From contig JAPYMA010001532.1 of the NCBI GenBank assembly GCA_035041965.1, positions 51,009 through 115,008 of the forward strand: a DNA stretch of 64,000 bases, read 5' to 3'. The position numbers and the translations under genes are program-made. This document shows, one piece after another, positions 1 through 12,100 of this stretch. The notes below the pieces were generated by a model that searched no databases, was not told where the DNA came from, and was given only the letters and a program-made list of their open reading frames with translations. The DNA comes from Anisakis pegreffii. Its lineage: Eukaryota; Nematoda; Chromadorea; Rhabditida; Anisakidae. Numbering within the stretch: the stretch's first letter is position 1; every line of letters begins with the position of its first letter.

Positions 1-106
1 GTTTCAACATAAACACCACAGAATGTTAGAGCAGGGCTTGAGTATCATAATCTTTCACCAAAAACGCATTTCGCAATCTTCATTTCTGACATTCTCACAA
101 TTTCAG

Positions 107-3100
107 CAGGTAAAGATGGATACGTTGAACAGTCATTCTTAGGTGCTGACCGCTCCGCGTATATGACAGGTGATTGCTGCAGTTCTTACTGGAGTGTTTA
201 AGCCAGATGTTTTACCACTTTACTAAACCGAATACCTCATAAGTCAATGCTTTGTGAACAGTTCCTGATTATTAGACGTTCAATTTCGTTGTTAAGATCA
301 CCATGCCACACTGAAGGATCACTTTAGCACAATTAGCCAGAAATTCAACACTAGAGTGCAATAAATGGTCGATGCTAATTCAGGAGGACTTGGAGGAACT
401 GGTAAACCTGGCGCTGCGTTGAGTGGACGTGGTGGTCAGGATGGCGCGGCTGGGCGTAGTGGAGTGGGCGGCACTCCAGGCGCTGATGGTCAAGGCGCAA
501 CTAGTGCAGCTGGTCGCAGTGGAATGAGTGGTACTGGTAGACCTGGTGGACAGGTTGGTCCTGGAGTACGAACAGGTTCGTTTCAAAATTCAGCTGAATA
601 TACATTTCGATTATTATGTTCTTCCATCCGAAAAGCCTATCTGCGTCCCTTGTTCCATACTTTGGCACAATTTTCAGGAGGTAAAGATGGATTTGTTGAA
701 CAGTCATTCTTAGGTGCTGACGGTTCTGCGTATATGACAGGTGATTGCTGCAGTTCTTACTGGAGTGTTTAAGCCAGATGTTTTACCACTTTACTAAACC
801 GAATACCTCATAAGTCAATGCTTTGTGAACCGTTCATGATTATTAGACGTTCAATTTCGTTGTTAAGATCACCATGCCACACTGAAGGAACAGTTTAGCA
901 CAATTAGCCAGAAATTGACCACTAGAGTACGATAAATGGTCGATGCTAATTCAGGTGGACTTGGAGGAACTGGCAAACCTGGCGCTGCGTTGAGTGGACG
1001 TGGTGGTCAGGATGGCGCGGCTGGGCGTAGTGGAGTGGGCGGCACTCCAGGCGCTGATGGTCAAGGCGCAACTAGTGCAGCTGGTCGCAGTGGAATGAGT
1101 GGTACTGGTAGACCTGGTGGACAGGTTGGTCCTCGAGTACGAACAGGTCCGTTTCAAAATTCAGCTGAATATACATTTCGATTATTATGTTCTTCCATCC
1201 GAAAAGCCTATCTGCGTCCCTTGTTCCATACTTTGGCACAATTTTCAGGAGGTAAAGATGGATTTGTTGAACAGTCATTCTTAGGTGCTGACGGTTCTGC
1301 GTATATGACAGGTGATTGCTGCAGTTCTTACTGGAGTGTTTAAGCCAGATGTTTTACCACTTTACTAAACCGAATACCTCATAAGTCAATGCTTTGCGAA
1401 CCGTTCTTGATTATTAGGCGTTCAATTTCGTTGTTAAGATCACCATGCCACACTGAAGGAACAGTTTAGCACAATTAGCCAGAAATTGACCACTAGAGTG
1501 CAATAAATGGTCGATGCTAATTCAGGTGGACTTGGAGGAACTGGTAAACCTGGCGCTACGTTGAGTGGACGTGGTGGTCAGGATGGTGCGGCTGGATGCA
1601 GTGGGATGAGCGGCGCTCCGGGCGCTGGTGGTCAGAGCGCAACTGGTGTAGCTGGTCGCAGTGGAATGAGTGGTACTGGTGGACCTGGTGGACAAGTTGG
1701 TCCTGGAGTTCGAACAGGTTCGATTTGAAGTTCAGTTGAATATCATTCTTAGGTGCCGACCGTTCCGCGTATATGACAGGTAATTGCTGCAATTTTTACT
1801 AGAGTGTTTAAGCCAGATTTTTTACCAACTTAACTAATCCGAATGCCTCATGAGTCAACGCTTTGTGAAACGTTCTTGATTATTAGACGCTCAATTTCGT
1901 TGTTAAGATGACCATGCCACAGTGAAGGATTAGTTTAGCACAATTAGCCAGAAATTCAACACTAGAGTGCAATAAATGGTCGATGCTAATTCAGGAGGAC
2001 TTGGAGGAACTGGTAAACCTGGCGCTGCGTTGAGTGGACGTGGTGGTCAGGATGGCGCGGCTGGGCGTAGTGGAGTGGGCGGCACTCCAGGCGCTGATGG
2101 TCAAGGCGCAACTAGTGCAGCTGGTCGCAGTGGAATGAGTGGTACTGGTGGACCTGGTGGACAGGTTGGTCCTGGAGTACGAACAGGTTCGTTTCAAAAT
2201 TCAGCTGAATATACATTTCGATTATTATGTTCTTCCATCCGAAAAGCCTATCTGCGTCCCTTGTTCCATACTTTGGCACAATTTTCAGGAGGTAAAGATG
2301 GATTTGTTGAACAGTCATTCTTAGGTGCTGACGGTTCTGCGTATATGACAGGTGATTGCTGCAGTTCTTACTGGAGTGTTTAAGCCAGATGTTTTACCAC
2401 TTTACTAAACCGAATACCTCATAAGTCAATGCTTTGCGAACCGTTCTTGATTATTAGGCGTTCAATTTCGTTGTTAAGATCACCATGCCACACTGAAGGA
2501 ACAGTTTAGCACAATTAGCCAGAAATTGACCACTAGAGTGCAATAAATGGTCGATGCTAATTCAGGTGGACTTGGAGGAACTGGTAAACCTGGCGCTACG
2601 TTGAGTGGACGTGGTGGTCAGGATGGTGCGGCTGGATGCAGTGGGATGAGCGGCGCTCCGGGCGCTGGTGGTCAGAGCGCAACTGGTGTAGCTGGTCGCA
2701 GTGGAATGAGTGGTACTGGTGGACCTGGTGGACAAGTTGGTCCTGGAGTTCGAACAGGTTCGATTTGAAGTTCAGTTGAATATCATTCTTAGGTGCCGAC
2801 CGTTCCGCGTATATGACAGGTAATTGCTGCAATTTTTACTAGAGTGTTTAAGCCAGATTTTTTACCAACTTAACTAATCCGAATGCCTCATGAGTCAACG
2901 CTTTGTGAAACGTTCTTGATTATTAGACGCTCAATTTCGTTGTTAAGATGACCATGCCACAGTGAAGGATTAGTTTAGCACAATTAGCCAGAAATTCAAC
3001 ACTAGAGTGCAATAAATGGTCGATGCTAATTCAGGAGGACTTGGAGGAACTGGTAAACCTGGCGCTGCGTTGAGTGGACGTGGTGGTCAGGATGGCGCGG

Positions 3101-6100
3101 CTGGGCGTAGTGGAGTGGGCGGCACTCCAGGCGCTGATGGTCAAGGCGCAACTAGTGCAGCTGGTCGCAGTGGAATGAGTGGTACTGGTGGACCTGGTGG
3201 ACAGGTTGGTCCTGGAGTACGAACAGGTTCGTTTCAAAATTCAGCTGAATATACATTTCGATTATTATGTTCTTCCATCCGAAAAGCCTATCTGCGTCCC
3301 TTGTTCCATACTTTGGCACAATTTTCAGGAGGTAAAGATGGATTTGTTGAACAGTCATTCTTAGGTGCTGACGGTTCTGCGTATATGACAGGTGATTGCT
3401 GCAGTTCTTACTGGAGTGTTTAAGCCAGATGTTTTACCACTTTACTAAACCGAATACCTCATAAGTCAATGCTTTGCGAACCGTTCTTGATTATTAGGCG
3501 TTCAATTTCGTTGTTAAGATCAACATGCCACACTGAAGGAACAGTTTAGCACAATTAGCCAGAAATTCAACACTAGAGTGCAATAAATGGTCGATGCTAA
3601 TTCAGGTGGACTTGGAGGAACTGGTAAACCTGGCGCTACGTTGAGTGGACGTGGTGGTCAGGATGGTGCGGCTGGACGCAGTGAGATGAGCGGCGCTCCG
3701 GGCGCTGGTGGTCAGGGCGCAACTGGTGCAGCTGGTCGCAGTGGAATGAGTGGTACTGGTAGACCTGGTGGACAGGTTGGTCCTCGAGTACGAACAGGTC
3801 CGTTTCAAAATTCAGCTGAATATACATTTCGATTATTATGTTCTTCCATCCGAAAAGCCTATCTGCGTCCCTTGTTCCATAGTTTTGCACAATTTTCAGG
3901 AGGTAAAGATGGATTTGTTGAACAGTCATTCTTAGGTGCTGACGGTTCCGCGTATATGACAGGTGATTGCTGCAGTTCTTACTGGAGTGTTTAATCCAGA
4001 TGTTTTACCACTTTACTAAACCGAATACCTCATAAGTCAATGCTTTGTGAACCGTTCTTGATTATTAGACGCTCAATTTCGTTGTTAAGATGACCATGCC
4101 ACAGTGAAGGATCAGTGTAGCACAATTAGCCAGAATTTGACCACTAGAGTGCAATAAATGGTCGATGCTAATTCAGGTGGACTTGGAGGAACTGGTAAAC
4201 CTGGCGCTACGTTGAGTGGACGTGGTGGTCAGGATGGTGCGGCTGGACGCAGTGGGATGAGCGGCGCTCCGGGCGCTGGTGGTCAGGGCGCAACTGGTGT
4301 AGCTGGTCGCAGTGGAATGAGTGGTACTGGTGAACCTGGTGGACAAGTTGGTCCTGGAGTACGAACAGGTTCGTTTCGAAATTCAGCTGAATATACATTT
4401 CGATTACCATGTTCTTCCATCCGAAAAGCCTATTCTGCGTCCTTTGTTCCATACTTTCGCACAGAGTATGGAACAAAGGACGCAGAGTCATTCTTAGGTG
4501 CCGACCGTTCCGCGTATGTGACAGGTAATTGCTGCAATTTTTACTGGGGTGTTTAAGCCAGTTTTTTCACCACCTTGACAAAACTGAATGCTTCATAACT
4601 CAACGTTTTGTACACCACTCGTGATTATCAGATGGTCAGTTTCATTGTTAAGATAAATGTACCTTAAAATTGATCATTATAATGGAATTGATCACCTGCT
4701 AGTCAGTTCACATGAGGTCCCCAGAAGCTGAATTCTGTAAGTGCTTGAAAGGGTTGGAATTTTTTCAGCTGGACTTGGAGGTACCGGTAAACCTGGTGCT
4801 GCTGGAAGTTCTGCACCGAGTGGACATGGTCAGGCTGGTGCGGCTGGACGTAATGAAATGGGCGGTGGTCAAGGCGCAACTAGTGCAGCTGGCCGCAGTC
4901 AAGGGCCAGCTGGGACAGCTGGAGTAGCTGGTAGTCAAGGACAGGCAGGTGAAGCCGGTAGCAGCGGAACGGCTACGGATGGTAAAGGTGGATAAGTTCG
5001 CCATCATACTGTAGGGATGCCCGTACCAAAGAAGGGCTCTTTTTCTACCAAATGCAGTGAAACCGAATGATTCATTATCCGTTCACCAGTGATTCAGATT
5101 CAATTGGGACATAACGCCGTCTGTTCGTAAACGTGCTTCAATCTACTACATTGAGATGAGTGAGATGAAAAAGAATCCTATCTACTTGTTGCGTCGAAAA
5201 AACCTTTTTGCGCCGAACCGCCTGTATGAGTAGCATACCGTATTTTTATAATAACCAGAGGTTCCGGAAAAGGCATATCCGTGCGTGGATGAAGAAAAAG
5301 CAGTTTCACAATTGAAATTGAAATCACTCCTGCAAGTAGCCGCTATTCTTTCGTTTTGATAAGGTGCACACCGGCTTTCAAAAATAGTAACATCAGTGAA
5401 TTCTTTTGAGCCTGGGGTGGTGCTGGACAAGAGCAGTCTTTTCTTGGCGGATCTCGCTCGTCCTACATGCAACATCAGTAGAGTTTGCAAATTTTTGCCC
5501 CATTGAGGATTTAACAGATTGACATAAAGTTCCTTGCTCCACTAATGTTCAATTGAGAATGCCTTTAGGGCGGATCGGATGAAACTATATTGTCGTCTGG
5601 GCAATGAACGAATGATATTGTTGCAGCTGGACGGAAAGGTACGGATTCCGCTGGTCAAGCTGGTACAAATGGGCCATACGGAGCAGGAGCGGGTGGCTCT
5701 GCTCCTGGTAGGCCTGGCCAGGGCGGACTGGTTGGAAGCGCTGGACAAGGCCGACCGGATGCAACTGGCCGCAGTGCATACACTGGACTTGAACCAGCTG
5801 GGGCAGCTGGAGTAGTTGGTGGTCAAGGACAAACAGGTGGAGCTGGTAGTAGCGGAACGGCGGCAGGTGGTAAAGGTAACGAAGTTTGCAACCATACCGA
5901 AGAATGCGCGAAACCGGAAAATTCGCACGCTTCTATTTTGTCAAATGCGGTAAAACCAACCGACCTGATCCGCGTTCAGAAATGGTAAAAAACTGATCTG
6001 AGATTGTGCAGATACACTGAACAACCATTCCGTCTGTTGCATTACAATCTTTCGAATTACCGCAATGACATGAGCAGGAGAAACGATTCTACCGTATAAT

Positions 6101-9100
6101 TGGATTGACAACCTTTTTCATCATACCGCCGGCAAGAATATTTGCTCAACGCATATTCTTTCTGGCACCAAGCGGTTCGGACAGTCGCATATTTTTCCAA
6201 CGGAAGAACAAGAGAAAAGCTCAAAAATAATGAGATAAGACTGCATATATCAAACCGCAGCAATTACGAACATTTTCTGCGTTCATCAGATTGAGGACAA
6301 TGATTTATGCTCTCTCGCAAAATGCTCGTGGATCGAAATTTTCAGGAACTCGTTTCCTGGCGGAGGAGCTTCGACTACTGTCTTTTTGAGTCGCACTTAC
6401 ATCTTAAGTAACAATGATCCAAAACTGCAACATAGATGAATCTTTTTCAGGGTGGGGTGGTGCTGGACTAGAGCAATCTTTCCTTGGTGGATCTCGTTCA
6501 TCCTACATGGAACGTCAGCAGAACTTGACAATTTTTGCCTCATTTTGAATTTTACAGATTGATATAGAATTCTTTGCTCCATTGATGTTCAATCGAGGAG
6601 CCACTTTGTTGTATATGCAGTGAACGAGTGATCTTATTACAGCTGGATGGAAAGGTACGGGTTCCGCTGGCCAAGCTGGTACAGGTGCAAGCTATGGCGA
6701 AGGAGCGAGTGGCTCTGCTGCCGGACGATCTGGCCAGGGCGGACTGGTTGGAGGTGGTGGACAAGGTCAACCAGGTGCAGCAGGTCATGGTGCATTAAGC
6801 GGCTTCGGTGGAGCAAGCAGTCCAGGTAAAGCTGGTACAACTGGTGGAACTGGTGGAATAGGACAAGTGAGTGGAGTTGGGCGTAGTGCAACGGCCGGTG
6901 GTTTCGGCGGAGACACTTACGTTGGTTCACCTGGCCGCGGTGGATTGAGCGATCCTGGAGGAGCAAGCGGTCAAGGGCCAGCTGGCGCAGCTGGAGTAGT
7001 TGGTGGTCAAGGACAAACAGGTGGAGGTGGCAGCAGCGGAACGGCGGCAGGTGGTAAAGGTAAGGAAATTAACTGTCATATCGAAAAAACGCATGATTTC
7101 ATAACAACACAAGTTTTGATTTTGCCAACCGTTAAAACAGACTGACGCCATCTGCGTTCAACATTGGTCAAAATTCGTCTGAAATTCTGCACGAACAGTG
7201 AACAGTCAGTCCATCTGTTGCATTAGAATAATCCATTATATCAAACGTTTTTACGTCGAACCGTCAGCAAGTAAAATTGCTAAGAACTTGTTCTTCATGG
7301 CTCCAAGCGGTTCAGATGGTGGCATATTCATCAAACAACAAAGCACTGTAACAGCTCGAAAATAGTTAGATGAAGATTGCTCCTGTCAGTTTCTATCTAC
7401 AAACATTTTGTGCGTCTGTCAAGCTCATGACAATGGAATGTTCCTGGAATAAAATATTCAGAAATTGTTCGCACTTGGGAATAAACGGCAAAGGAGCTTC
7501 ATTCCTACCATTTTTAGATACATTTCGACCTCGAAGAACAATAATGCCAAATTATAACATACAGTAAGTTTTTTCAGGTTGGGGCGGCGCTGTACCAGAG
7601 CAGTCTTTTCTTGGTGGATCTCGTTCCTACATGCAACGTCAGTAGAGCATGACAAATTTTGCTTCGTTTACGATTTCACCTATCAGCATAAAATTCTTTG
7701 CTCTATTAATGTTCAATTGAAGATGCTTTTACAGCAGATCGGATGGTGCAAATAGTGAAGAGGTGATATTATTGCAGCTGGACGGAAAGGTACGGGTTCC
7801 GCCAGCCAAGCTGGTACAGGCGCAACTTATGGAACGGGAGGGAGTGGTTCTACTGTCGGTCGACCTGGCCAGGGCGGACTGGTTGGAGGTGGTGGACAAA
7901 GTCACGGTGGGTTCAGTGGAGCGAGCGGTCAAGGTAAAGCTGGTGCAGTTGATGGAGCTGGTGGACCAGGACAAGCGAGTGGAGTCGGGCGTGGTGGAAT
8001 GGCTGGTGGTTTCGGTGGAAACACCTATGTTGGTTCACCTGGCCGCGGTGGATTGAGCAGATCCTGGAGGAACAAGCGGTCAAGGGCCAGCTGGCGCAGC
8101 TGGAGTAGTTGGTGGTCAAGGACAAACAGGTGGAGGTGGCAGCAGCGGAACGGCGGCAGGTGGTAAAGGTAAGGAAATTAACTGTCATATCGAAAAAACG
8201 CATGATTTCATAACAACACAAGTTTTGATTTTGCCAACCGTTAAAACAGACTGACGCCATCTGCGTTCAACATTGGTCAAAATTCGTCTGAAATTCTGCA
8301 CGAACAGTGAACAGTCAGTCCATCTGTTGCATTAGAATAATCCATTATATCAAACGTTTTTACGTCGAACCGTCAGCAAGTAAAATTGCTAAGAACTTGT
8401 TCTTCATGGCTCCAAGCGGTTCAGATGGTGGCATATTCATCAAACAACAAAGCACTGTAACAGCTCGAAAATAGTTAGATGAAGATTGCTCCTGTCAGTT
8501 TCTATCTACAAACATTTTGTGCGTCTGTCAAGCTCATGACAATGGAATGTTCCTGGAATAAAATATTCAGAAATTGTTCGCACTTGGGAATAAACGGCAA
8601 AGGAGCTTCATTCCTACCATTTTTAGATACATTTCGACCTCGAAGAACAATAATGCCAAATTATAACATACAGTAAGTTTTTTCAGGTTGGGGCGGCGCT
8701 GTACCAGAGCAGTCTTTTCTTGGTGGATCTCGTTCCTACATGCAACGTCAGTAGAGCATGACAAATTTTGCTTCGTTTACGATTTCACCTATCAGCATAA
8801 AATTCTTTGCTCTATTAATGTTCAATTGAAGATGCTTTTACAGCAGATCGGATGGTGCAAATAGTGAAGAGGTGATATTATTGCAGCTGGACGGAAAGGT
8901 ACGGGTTCCGCCAGCCAAGCTGGTACAGGCGCAACTTATGGAACGGGAGGGAGTGGTTCTACTGTCGGTCGACCTGGCCAGGGCGGACTGGTTGGAGGTG
9001 GTGGACAAAGTCACGGTGGGTTCAGTGGAGCGAGCGGTCAAGGTAAAGCTGGTGCAGTTGATGGAGCTGGTGGACCAGGACAAGCGAGTGGAGTCGGGCG

Positions 9101-12100
9101 TGGTGGAATGGCTGGTGGTTTCGGTGGAAACACCTATGTTGGTTCAGCTGGCCGCGGTGGATTGAGCAGTCCTGAAGGAACAAGCGGTCAAGGGCCAGCT
9201 AGGGCAGCTGGAGCAGTTGGTGGTCATGGACAAACAGGTGGAGCTGGCAGCAGCGGAACGGCGGCAGGTGGTAAAGGTATGGAAATTTACTGTCATATCG
9301 AACGAACGCATGATTTTATAACAATACAATTTTTGGTTTTGCCAACCGCTAAAACAGATTGACGCCATCTGCGTTCAATAATGGTCAAAATTGATCTGAA
9401 GATCTGAACGTACAGTGAACAATCAGTCCGTCTGTTGCATTAGAATAATCCAATATATCACAGCGAAATGAGCAGCGAATCTGATAGGATATTAGACTGA
9501 GCAACGTTTTTGCGTCGAACCATCAGCAGGTAAAATTACTCAGAACTTATTCTTCTTGGCTCCAAGCGGTTCGGATAGTGGCTTAAAGATATGTGGCCAT
9601 CTTCAATGAAAAGTAGGATAGCAGAGCAAGATACTGCCGACACTTAAAGGAGCGTATTGTGGAGGAAGAGGAGATGACTAACAGTAGAATTAAATGACGA
9701 GAAGATATATAAAAATAGGTTGCTGGCGGACTATTCAATAGATGTGGTGTTGGCGATGGGGTAGCGCTCCGTAGGTAGAGCTTTGGCAGCATAGTATTAA
9801 ATAAAAGAGTGTAGATCTTCCAGATATTGCTGAGAGTTTTCACAGCTTATAATATCAGATTGAGAATGTTTGTTCCTCGAATAACTCGGTCAATACATGG
9901 CCTAGAGTTTGGAAAGCGAATAGTAGTACTAGCAAGAGGAATATTTGTGGTTAATATACTGAATTATTGAGACGTGATCTAATGGAGCAAATGACGTATC
10001 ATACAATACGACGAATTTGGGATCTGTAAAGGAAAATATAAGAAACAATTAATAAACAGCCTTGTGCGCCGCCGTCGGAGACGAAATTGTTGCTATTTCT
10101 GGATAAATAAGCTGAATAAGTTGCGATACCCGCAATCATTACAATTTAGTAGAATTGATAGAACTTTGATATCATTAGAATTTTGTGGATGCAAATTGAA
10201 ATTAAGCTGCAAACTCAGGTGTGTACATATCAATCATGCGACAACGTTAGATATTTGGGATTAGGATGCAACTTGAATGTAAAGATGACACATGCAATTT
10301 GAATACACTTTTATGAATGATGTTATCAGCTTGTATTGAGCTATTGAGAACTAACAAGATTCGTACGAGTTAATATTAAGAATGAACTAAATCGCATTCC
10401 GCGACAAGTGTCATATTCTTCGGACAACAGAGCACTACAACAGCTCGAAAATAACCGTATGACGACTGCTCCTATCAATTTTCATCTGCAAGCATATCCT
10501 CCTTCCGTCAAGCCTATGACGATGAAATGTTTGTGGATCAAAACGTTTAAAATTTGTTGGCATTTGTAAACAAACGGCGAAGGATCCTTAGCCCTATCAC
10601 TTTGTTTAGACGTATTTCGACCACAAACAATAATTGACCGGAATTATAACATATATTAATTTTTTTTCAGGTTGGGGCGGTGCTGGACCACAGCAATCTT
10701 TTCTTGGCGGATCTCGTTCATCCTACATGCAACGTTAGTATAACTTGACAATTAAAATTCCTTGCCCAATTAATGTTCAGTTGAGGATGCTTTTACAGCA
10801 AACCGGGTGGTACTACTCCGTTCTATGGGCAGCGAACGAATGATAGTGTTGCAGCTGGATGGAAAGGTACGGGTTCCGCTGGTCAAGCTGGTACAAGTGG
10901 ATCATACGGAGCAGGAGCGGGTAGCTTTGCTGCTGGTAGGTCTGCCCAAAGCGGGTTGGTTGGAAGTGCCGGACAAGGGCAACCGAGTGCTACTGGCCAC
11001 AGTGCGTTCACTGGGTTCGGTGGAGCGAGCGGTCAAGGGCCAGCTGGGGTAGCTGAAGTAGTTGGTGGTCAAGGACAAACAGGCGGAGCTGGCAGTAGTG
11101 GAACGGCGGCAAGTGGTAAAGGTAAGGAAGTTTGCAACCATAGCGAGGAATGCGTGAAACCGAAAAAGCCGCACGCTTCTATTTTGTCAACTGTGGTAAA
11201 GCCAACCGACCTGATCTGCGTTCAGTGATAGTAAAAAACTGATCTGAGATTGTGTATATACACTGAACAACCATTCTGTCTGTTGCATTACAATGTTCCG
11301 AATTACCGTAGTCACATGAGCAGGAGGAACGACTCTACCGTAATATTGGAATGAACAACTTTTGCGTAATACCGCCAGCAAGATTATTTGCTCAACGCTT
11401 ATTCTCCGCAGCACTTAAAAACATTTTCTGCGTTCATCAGGTTGAGGACAATGACTTATGCTCTCTCGTAAAATGCTCGTGGATCGAAGTGTCCAGAAAA
11501 TCGTTGTCCTGGCGAAGGAGCTTCAACTGTTGTCCTTTTGAGTGGCACTTACATCTTAAATAACAATGATCCAAAACTGCAACATAAACGAATTTTTTTC
11601 AGGATGGGGTGGTGCTGGACCAGAGCAATCTTTCCTTGGTGGATCTCGTTCATCCTACATGCAACGTTAGTAGAGCAAATTTTGCCTCGTTGAGGATTTT
11701 ACCTATCAATGTAAAATTCTTTGCTCCATTAATGTTCAATTGAGCATGCTTTTACAGCAGATCGGATGGAGCTACTTTGTTGTATATGCAGTGAACGACT
11801 GATATTATTACAGCTGGATGGAAAGGTACGAGTTCCGCTGGCCAAGCTGGCACAGGCGCAACTTATGGAGCGGAAGGGGGTGGTCCTCCTGTCGGTCGAT
11901 CTGGCCAGGGCGGACTGGTTGGAAGTGGTGGACAAGGTCAACCTGGTGCAGCAGGTCATGGTGCATTAAGTGGCTTCGGTGGAGCGGGCGGTCAAGGTAA
12001 AGCTGGTGTAGCTGGTATAGTTGATGGACCAGGACAAGCGAGTGGAATTGGCCGTAGTGGAACAGTTGGTGGTTTCGGTGGAGGCAGATATGTTGGTTCA

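Larger units (their letters stand above)
365..4556 (+). repeat. 571-bp tandem array of body plus mini-exon units
   Basis: Eight copies of one genomic unit begin at about 365, 936, 1507, 1976, 2547, 3016, 3587 and 4158. Full copies are 571 bp and contain a 192-nt body exon, a 102-nt intron and a 63-nt mini-exon. Copies at 1507 and 2547 are 469 bp because they lack 102 bp. A two-unit block (469 + 571 = 1040 bp) is itself duplicated almost exactly (1507-2546 and 2547-3586). Exons and introns are equally conserved, so the duplications are recent or homogenised by gene conversion. Confidence 0.9.

Noticed and set aside
365..772. A single 135-residue frame starting MVDANSGG in each unit
   Set aside because: The ATG lies in the intron just before a TTCAG acceptor, and the frame reads through a 102-nt intron. 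The spliced, phase-1 model joins all units consistently.
380..3808. Repeated minus-strand open frames rich in Ser/Thr opposite the glycine-rich exons
   Set aside because: They are antisense reflections of GGN/GCN codons and recur only because the units are repeated.
365..4556. CRISPR-like or satellite array
   Set aside because: The periodic units are hundreds of bases long and contain exons with splice sites; there are no short direct repeats with unique spacers.
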